In this document: positions 54,608 to 61,621 of the stretch, piece by piece | Numbering within the stretch: position 1 is the stretch's first letter | How the letters are laid out: each line of letters begins with the position of its first letter | Assembly: GCA_905178155.1 (NCBI GenBank) | Contig: CAJINV010000001.1 | Location: 5,832,750-5,896,749 of the forward strand | Direction of reading: 5' to 3' | DNA length: 64,000 bases | Source of the DNA: Amoebophrya sp. A120 | Taxonomy: Eukaryota > Sar > Dinophyceae > Syndiniales > Amoebophryaceae | Program-made: the position numbers and the translations under genes | Notes under the pieces: generated by a model | The model's database searches: none | Seen by the model: only the letters and a program-made list of their open reading frames with translations | What the model was told of the DNA's origin: nothing

Positions 54608-56924
54608 ATGTCCTCCGCACCAGCCCACGCGGTCCCGACCGCCACTGTCCGGATCCGGAATTTTTCTGGTACGGAGGTGAGCATGACGGTTAACCCCGAA
54701 AAGTGCAAGAACGTTGCCGACTTGGTTGAAAATTTTTACGCAGAGAGCCTCGTGCAAACATTTTTTGACCACGAGCAGCTGTTGCCGCCCAAGCACCGCC
54801 TGATGTGGTTGCTGTGCAGCGACGAAGAATCCTCTGAGAATGATGCGCCCGCGATGGACTTTCTTGCAGAGGATGCCGAACTGCAGCTGGACGATTCATC
54901 TCAGGATAGCACGAACGAAGGACCGGTATACCAGTTTGCTGTGCAAGCCGCGCGAGACTGGCAAGAAGAGCTCGAGGGTCTTGTGGGTGCAAAAGTAAAG
55001 GATCTGCCGGACGCCGGAAGCGACGACATCGATCGGCGCATCGGACGAGAGACGCATGAGCGCGTCGAAAAATTCTTTCAGAATATGACGTTGCGGGATG
55101 CCGAGGACTTTGTGTTTGACCGCGCCTATCTATGCAATGCAATGATGCCCCCGTCGCTGAATCTGTCACGTACAAAATCGTGTGTCATGTCGATTCCCGT
55201 GATGAATTCATATCTGAAAGCTACGTAGCCCCATGGCACGAATACTAATGGCATTGCTCGGGATTGGATATGCCATAGCCAAAAACACAGTCCGTTTTTC
55301 AGACACCTCTGTGGCTTATTATGCAAGACAAATTTGAGATTGTGATTGAGATGATATGGTTTCATTGCATAGTATCTGATCCCGCCACCGAAAAAAGTTT
55401 GGGAGTTGCGAATGCGGAATCCGTGGCGGACTTGCACCAATACACTGGGGATCAGTCTTCCGTATTGCGAAAAAACGGGATTCGATCGCTACAGCTACGA
55501 CGTTCTACCGCGGACATATGAGTCCCCGTCTTGGGCTCTAGTTCGAGTGGCTCTCAAGCTCCCGCTGCAGGAGTGGAGCAAGCACGCCGCGGAGGGGCAT
55601 TTTTTTCCGCTGCACGAAAGGGAAAGGTTCGCGGAGCGTTGCGTCTCTCAGTTCTTGTTTGCGAAAAGACGGAGCGAACAAGATACCTGGGGCGAGGTGG
55701 AAGAGGTTCTCAAAATCGCGTTGAGCGTTTCGGAAATAACCGCGGGCGCATCGGCAAAGCTGATCCTGAGCACTTTTGCCGCGGCAAATCGCTACAGCCT
55801 GCAGTATTCGGGATGGCTCATGAGTCAGAAAATCAGGAACAGAGGCCGAGGCGGTGCCGCTGCGGCAGCTCGCGCAGAAGCGACCAGCAACAGGATCGCT
55901 AAGTATCGCAGCGCCGTGTCTCTGATTCTGCGAGACCTCCACTCCAGGGGCAAACTTCGCACTTTTTGCGCGGCGGTGTCCGACCATCTACGGGTGGCGC
56001 CCTTGAGGACGGAATGGATGACACTTTCGGACCACTTGGCGCAGCGCGCACGGCTCGCGCAGGAGGCGCCGGTCGCAGGTCTGCCACAGAGGCCCGCACT
56101 TCGGAATGTGGACTTGCGTCGCGAACTGGAGGAGTACGGTGACACGATTGGGGGCCAAGCGGACGCTGCTATACGGGTGTTGCTCCTTTTGGACGTGGAA
56201 AGCAAAAACGTCTCGCCAACATTGTCGCATGACTTCACCACGGTCATCAAAGGACTGGAGGAGCACGTCGCGGCGGTAAAAACTGACGTCGTTCAGGTTT
56301 TCGAAAGTATTGGCTTGGCAGCCAGAATCCGCGACCTGCTACCACTTCTTTCCACGACAATGTCTTGGGACGACTGCGTTGCGCACCTGCAGCGCGATCC
56401 TCCCCCGGCAAGCCGACGAGGACTACACCGGCGTGGTGCACAAGACGAGGATGAGGATCAGTTGTCCGAGAGTTGGTCGGATACCAGTGACAGTTCGTCG
56501 CTAGGTATCAAACAAAAAAAGTTCGTCACGATCACTCATGCGCATTTTTGCAATGCAAAACTCTCTGTCATGCGTAAAAATGCATCACAGCCAAACTTCA
56601 TAAGGGATTTCCCTAGTGTTTCTGCAATACAAAGAAAAGCTGTCGTGATGCTGAAAAAATTTGTAATGCAAAACCTGCAAGAGCAAGGTAGTGCTAGTGA
56701 CTGTGACAAACTTTTTTCTCTCCATACTAGATAGCGACTCGGATCTCGAGGAGCTAGACAGCGACGATTTTTCGGTTGATTCGGAGGAAGAAGACGACCT
56801 TATGGATGAGCTGGACGAACTCCTGAATGAAGACGATATCTTGGAGCCGGGACAAGCTGGGGAAACCGGCGACGCTGCTGCTGCCGCTGCCGCCCCGGAA
56901 GACGCAAAGAAAGAAAGCAAGTGA
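54608..56924 (+). CDS. Array paralogue 4, interrupted by two introners
   Basis: Exons are 54608-55130, 55377-56505 and 56732-56924 (614 residues, phase-consistent). Family layout: A-T-V-R-I-R-N-F-S-G-T-E N-terminus, P-P-K-H-R-L-M-W-L, M-T-L-R-D-A-E-D-F-V-F-D-R-A-Y-L, L-P-L-Q-E-W-S-K-H, C-terminal W-D-D-C-V-A-H-L and a long acidic tail in exon 3 (S-D-S-D-L-E-E-L-D-S-D-D…). The first introner splits the A-Y-L codons of the core motif; splicing restores A-Y-L-I-P as in paralogue 1. Paralogue 5 is uninterrupted at both positions. The acidic tail is in frame only after introner removal. Confidence 0.78.
55131..55371 (+). mobile_element. Introner 6 (paralogue 4, A-Y-L site)
   Basis: Termini TATGCAATG…CATTGCATA with 5-bp flanks CTATC (55126-55130) and GTATC (55372-55376), one mismatch. 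Removing 246 bp keeps the frame. The equivalent position in paralogue 5 (about 58255-58265) has a single uninterrupted GTATCTG. Confidence 0.82.
56506..56726 (+). mobile_element. Introner 7 (paralogue 4, tail)
   Basis: Termini TATCAAAC…CTCCATA, then an inner inverted match (AAAAAAGTTCGTCAC against GTGACAAACTTTTTT). Flanks CTAGG (56501-56505) and CTAGA (56727-56731), one mismatch. Removing 226 bp brings the acidic tail into frame. Confidence 0.75.
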
Positions 56925-57745
56925 TACATGCGGATTTTGTGATGTTGTCCCATGTGAACGTGAAGAAAGTGAGGGCACTCGATCTTTGTATGTACTTCCG
57001 AATGTCGATCCAAGAACCTATTCGCATTTGAATTGACAACCTATTTTCTTGATTGACTTCGAAACTGTCTACGCAGTTTTTGTCATCATGTTGGAGGTGG
57101 CACCGGAAGGTGCAAATGCGCGAAATTGTTCAGTGCAGTCGACGCGCAGTAGCGCCGATTCGATTGAAAGGCATGGTCTGAGTACTTATATCATCAGGAT
57201 CAAGATGCTGCAAGCGGAATTCCTTTGATGGGAATGTAGGCTCCTGAAATAAGATCTCGAGGGTTGAGGCCTTTTCCTCCTCTTAGAAGTCATTCTCTGT
57301 CGTGGTACTTGACATCTGCTAGGCTTTAGTACAATGATGGGTTTTGCGTTTCTTTTTTCGCAAAAGCTGTCCTTTTGATCCCAACTCTTAGAGAGCAAGA
57401 TTGATAGTAAAAACCAAGATGACCCCCTTGCCCTCTTCCGGCGTGACTGCCAACGCCCTTAGGATCGGCCACACTATCGGAAAGATCCAAAGCATAAGCC
57501 TCGATTTTTAAGTCTTGACAGCGGATTAGAATTTGAATTACGTTTCTACTCATACCTGTCTGGAATTCGCACTCTACAACTTCCAGTTCGATTTTTTTCG
57601 TGAGTCTCATACCATTTGCACCTTCGATCGCTAGGTAGGGGTATTGGTAGTTTCATTTATCATGTTGAAATCAGCAACCGATACAAGGAAGAAGTTCAAG
57701 TCGTAAGTAAGCTTAAGCTCGCACCACCGCACACGGAGAATAAGC
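56925..57745. other. Intergenic; left copy of the segment before the thioesterase
   Basis: 57070-57200 resembles 59700-59830 (shared GAAATTGTTCAGTG / GACATTGTTCAGTG context and ATCAGGATCAA). It includes a thioesterase gene fragment (57419-57511). Confidence 0.6.
57419..57511 (+). pseudogene. Truncated 5' copy of the acyl-protein thioesterase gene
   Basis: Starting at ATG 57419, the reading M-T-P-L-P-S-S-G-V-T-A-N-A-L-R-I-G closely matches the first residues of the intact gene at 60090 (M-T-S-S-S-S-S-G-V-T-A-N-A-L-R-I-G). It then diverges and stops at 57511 after 30 codons. It sits downstream of paralogue 4 just as the intact gene sits downstream of paralogue 5, so a duplication unit that ran into the thioesterase start explains it. 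Confidence 0.8.
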
Positions 57746-59353
57746 ATGTCCTCCGCAGCCCCCGCAGCCCCGACCGCCACTATCCGGGTCCGGAATTTTT
57801 CCGGTAAGGAAGTGAGCATGACGGTCAACCCGGAAAAGTGCAAAAGCGTTGGCGATTTGGTCGAAAATTTTTACGCACAGAGCCTCGTGCAAAAGTTTTT
57901 TGACCATGACCAGCTGTTGCCGCCCAAGCACCGCCTGATGTGGTTGAAGTGCAGCGAAGAAGAAGCCTCTGAGAGCGAAGCGCCCGCGATGGACTTTCTA
58001 ACGGCCGATGCCGAGTTGCAGCTGGAGGATTTATCTCAGGAAGGCGCTAAAGAGGGACCGGTGTTCCAGTTTGCTGTACAGGCCGCGCGAGACTGGCATG
58101 GCGAGCTCGATTTTCTTGTGGGTGCAAAAGAAGTATCGAACGCAGCTACAGAAAAAGACATCCGCCGCCTTATCAGACATAGGCTACGAAGCGTCGAAGC
58201 CTTCTTCGATCACATGACACTGCGGGATGCCCAAGACTTTATTTTCGATAGAGCGTATCTGGTTCCTCCATTGCGTTTTGCTACAGACTACAAGGACATC
58301 AGCCAGAACCCGTGGGACAGCTTTTTGCTTTTCCTGACACACAGTCTCCCGTACGACGAGTACGGCGACGGCGACCAGGACTATTTTTTACGCGGCACTG
58401 GATATGACCGCCCATCTTGGGCTCTAATGCGAACAGCTGTCGAGCTTCCAGTGCAAGAGTGGAAGAAGCATGCCGTCGACTCGTTGTTCTTTCCCCTGCA
58501 CAAACTCGACAGGTTTGCATATGAGTGCGTCCACGATTTTTTGTTCGCGAAACGCTGCGAAAGACGCGGTGGCTGGAGTGGCGTTGAAGCAGTTCTGAAG
58601 ACCGCACTGAGCGTCTCCGAAATAACCACGGGTGCAGCAGCGGAGATGATTGCGGCCCATTTCGCCCCGACAGATCGTGACGGAGGAACGTACTCGGGCT
58701 GGCTGCTCAGAAACGGAAACAACGCATCTGCGGCAGCTAGCCCTGATCTGTATGTCGGCAGATTCTCGAATCAACGCAGCGCAGTGTCTCTGCTTCTGCA
58801 GTACCTTCATGCTAGAAGCAAGCTCTGCGCTTTTTGCGAGGCAGTTGGTGGCCTTCTGGGATTGGCAACTTCAAAGGCGCGATGCCTGACGCTTACAGAC
58901 GATGTGGCTAGGGGCGCGCGGTGTAATTCGGCAAGGCCGGCAGCTGACGACGGTGTCGCACGAGAGGCTGCAGAGCGGCAGGCGAACAAAGATCTACGCA
59001 GACAACTGAGACGGGTCGGCAACACGCTTGGTGGCCAGCCAACTTACGCGATCGGTACTCTGCTTCTGTTAGACAGCGAAATCAGGAAGGTTGCGCCATC
59101 GTCATCGCACGACTTCAGTCGTATCGTCAAAGAACTGGAAGAGCACGCTGCCAAAGTAAAAACTGACGTGGTGCAGGCTTTCGAGGACGTTGGCCTGGCC
59201 GCCAAATTTCGGAAAATCCTCCCATTACTCTCGGCAACCATGACTTGGGACGATTGTGCTGCGTACTTGCGGCGCGAACCTCCCTCGGAGCGCCTGCTTC
59301 TAGGACCACACCCGCACATCGTTGCTGCAACAGAGGACACAGAGGTCATGTGA
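57746..59353 (+). CDS. Array paralogue 5, intronless, acidic tail out of frame
   Basis: 535 residues, single exon. Closest to paralogue 4 (A-T-I-R-V-R-N-F-S-G-K-E N-terminus, P-P-K-H-R-L-M-W-L, M-T-L-R-D-A-Q-D-F-I-F-D-R-A-Y-L, L-P-V-Q-E-W-K-K-H, W-D-D-C-A-A-Y-L). No introner at either of the two sites occupied in paralogue 4. The stop at 59351-59353 comes early: an acidic tail resembling that of paralogue 4 (S-S-G-D-S-W-E-E-E-D-L-L-D-E-E) can be read in another frame at about 59358-59405, so a small indel appears to have truncated it. Confidence 0.76.
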   Translation: MSSAAPAAPTATIRVRNFSGKEVSMTVNPEKCKSVGDLVENFYAQSLVQKFFDHDQLLPPKHRLMWLKCSEEEASESEAPAMDFLTADAELQLEDLSQEGAKEGPVFQFAVQAARDWHGELDFLVGAKEVSNAATEKDIRRLIRHRLRSVEAFFDHMTLRDAQDFIFDRAYLVPPLRFATDYKDISQNPWDSFLLFLTHSLPYDEYGDGDQDYFLRGTGYDRPSWALMRTAVELPVQEWKKHAVDSLFFPLHKLDRFAYECVHDFLFAKRCERRGGWSGVEAVLKTALSVSEITTGAAAEMIAAHFAPTDRDGGTYSGWLLRNGNNASAAASPDLYVGRFSNQRSAVSLLLQYLHARSKLCAFCEAVGGLLGLATSKARCLTLTDDVARGARCNSARPAADDGVAREAAERQANKDLRRQLRRVGNTLGGQPTYAIGTLLLLDSEIRKVAPSSSHDFSRIVKELEEHAAKVKTDVVQAFEDVGLAAKFRKILPLLSATMTWDDCAAYLRREPPSERLLLGPHPHIVAATEDTEVM

Positions 59354-60089
59354 CGAGTCTTCGGGTGACTCGTGGGAAGAAGAAGACCTGTTGGATGAGG
59401 AGTGAGAGAACCTTGGCGAAGACGGTAACTTGGTGGAGAGGGCACAAGATGAAGATACATAGATGGTCAAGATAGAGATTATGCCGCCAGTGCTGCTGCC
59501 ATCCCGGAAGTCTCAAAGATGGAAGAAGGCAAGTGATACATGCAACTTTTGTGATGAAGAGAGTTACAATAATCGATCGTTGCGCTTTCAAACGCGACCC
59601 AGGCACCCATTCTTTCACATTATTTTCGAGAATGAATTGACAACCGATTTCGATTTCCCTTTTTACTTCGAAATTACAGAAGGACCACGGGGCGTTACAG
59701 TTTTTATCGTGTCTGTTAGTGTTGGCGAAGCCGCAGACGCGCGACATTGTTCAGTGTACTTGCGACTAGAACGCAGCGCCAGTCTAGTGGAAGCCGTGAT
59801 CAGCACAGTATCAGGATCAAAATGTTGCACGCACGATCTCTGCCAAGGGAAACGTGCAGGTTTTGGAGAGTTCTCGACGATCGATAACTTTTCTTGTTCT
59901 TTGTCGGTCTATATCCAGGTTTTTGTATTGCAAAATGGAACTGCATTTTTTTCGATTTTGAGAGAAACCTCTCATAAGCAGTCGTGCACTGATCGGCGTC
60001 CACCGTACGTCTTTTTTGCAAAAGGCTTTATGCTATCCTCCCATCCCCTTCTCACCCACCAACAACGCAGTGAGTGAAAACCCACGAAG
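59354..60089. other. Intergenic, with decayed paralogue tail
   Basis: The first ~170 bp retains the out-of-frame tail and 3' flank matching paralogue 4 (AAGTGATACATGC at 59531 and 56920). The remainder parallels 57000-57400. No independent gene. Confidence 0.6.
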
Positions 60090-61019
60090 ATGACTTCCTC
60101 GTCCTCTTCGGGCGTGACAGCCAACGCCCTCCGGATCGGTCGGACGGGCGCGAGCCGGGTGATTTTTGGTCACGGGTTGGGCGACAGCCCCCGCGGGTGG
60201 GCGGACGTGTGCGGGTTTTGGAGCCGCGAGATACCGCACATCCAGTTCGTCCTCCCCGCGGCGCCGATGCGCGAGGTCACCCTGAACGACGGCATGCTGA
60301 TGCCGGCATGGTACGACCTGCCGTCGCAAGAAACCCTGGCCAGCTACGACAGCCGGTTGCACATGGACGCGGTTGGCATTGAAGAAGCGGTCGCTATGTA
60401 CAGCGAGCACGTGCTGGACCCGGCGCAGACCGTGTTTGCGGGGTTTTCGCAGGGCGCGGGTGTCGCCCTGTACACCGGCGTGAGCGCCGCGTTGGTCAGC
60501 AAAGCCCGGGGCCGCGCCGGGGTGCCGCTCGGTATCTTGGCGCTCAGCGGATACCTTCCCGCAACGAAATCCCTGCTGGCGCTGGCGGACTCCCTGCGGA
60601 AAGACGTCATTGCCAACAAACCGCTCGGGGGTGGTGCTACTGGTGAGAGTACAACTACTTCCAGCAAGAAGAGCGCAGATGATCAAAATAAATCCGGGAG
60701 CGGTGCTGGAGCAACAAGTACAACTGGAAAAATGGAAGAGGACCCGTCCGCTGCCCTGACTCCGTTGGATGTTTTGGATTGTTCACATGTTCCGGTGTTG
60801 CTGTGCCACGGAACCGAGGACACGATGGTCTCGTTCGACAACGCGGTGAAGACGAAAAATTTCCTTTTCGAGGAGTTTTCGATCCAGGCCGAACTCGCGG
60901 AGTTTCCGGGCATGGGCCACGAAGCCTGCCAGGAAGAGGTGGACCGGGTGACAAAGTGGCTCAGAGACCGCTTCCGCAACTTCGGAAACGTGGAAGACGT
61001 GCAACCGTCAACTCTGTGA
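60090..61019 (+). CDS. Acyl-protein thioesterase / lysophospholipase
   Basis: An alpha/beta hydrolase of the LYPLA family, which removes palmitate from cysteines of signalling proteins or hydrolyses lysophospholipids in the cytosol. 309 residues, single exon. Features: F-G-H-G-L-G-D-S (oxyanion region), A-G-F-S-Q-G-A with nucleophile Ser120, H-G-T-E-D with Asp244, and G-M-G-H with His277, a complete triad in the expected order. It is longer than the usual ~230 residues because of a Ser/Thr/Lys-rich insert (about residues 185-225) before the acid motif and a short leader. The enzyme appears intact. Its first 60 bp are duplicated at 57419. Confidence 0.92.
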   Translation: MTSSSSSGVTANALRIGRTGASRVIFGHGLGDSPRGWADVCGFWSREIPHIQFVLPAAPMREVTLNDGMLMPAWYDLPSQETLASYDSRLHMDAVGIEEAVAMYSEHVLDPAQTVFAGFSQGAGVALYTGVSAALVSKARGRAGVPLGILALSGYLPATKSLLALADSLRKDVIANKPLGGGATGESTTTSSKKSADDQNKSGSGAGATSTTGKMEEDPSAALTPLDVLDCSHVPVLLCHGTEDTMVSFDNAVKTKNFLFEEFSIQAELAEFPGMGHEACQEEVDRVTKWLRDRFRNFGNVEDVQPSTL

Positions 61020-61621
61020 GGACCAATTTTCAACAAAGACAGACAGAAAACAGATCTGGATCATCGCTGCAGTGTCTCGACCGGGTTCATTTGTTTCCTC
61101 GGTCAAGCTGTTGCAATTTTTTTCTGAGTCTCAATTTGTGTTTCGATAACGTGTTAAACTTTGTCTTTGAAGGACCCAGCAGAGGAGAAGAAAAGATCGA
61201 GATCTTTCGCTTAACAAGCGGCATCCGGTTCTTCTGAAAAAAAGGATGAGTTTGAAGATGTGTAACTAAGCAGTCCGCTGCAAATTTTCCCTAAATTATT
61301 CCAAACGGCCGCAGCAAGTCAGCATGGGATCATAGAATTAGAAGTTCCTGGTGATCGCGGTAACGCAAAGATCGTTGCATCTATACAAAAGCGAGATCGA
61401 ATCATTACAGCAGTTTGTTTCCGATCTTCAGCAGTTGCGATGCGAATTCGATGGATCCCACGCACAGCATGTCCACCCGTGTTTCTCTGTTGTACCATCA
61501 AGTCATTTTTCTACATCTTCTCAGTGAAAAAAGTGAAATAGAACACGTTGCGACCACTTGAACCCCAATATTTATTAGAGTTACCCCCACGGATATTTCC
61601 GATCCAAGTAGCTATCCATCG
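61020..61621. other. Intergenic
   Basis: No gene or repeat supported. Confidence 0.5.

Noticed and set aside
55321-55521. Separate small gene between the two halves of paralogue 4
   Set aside because: The frame spans the right end of introner 6; alignment to paralogue 5 shows that the exon frame is a different one.
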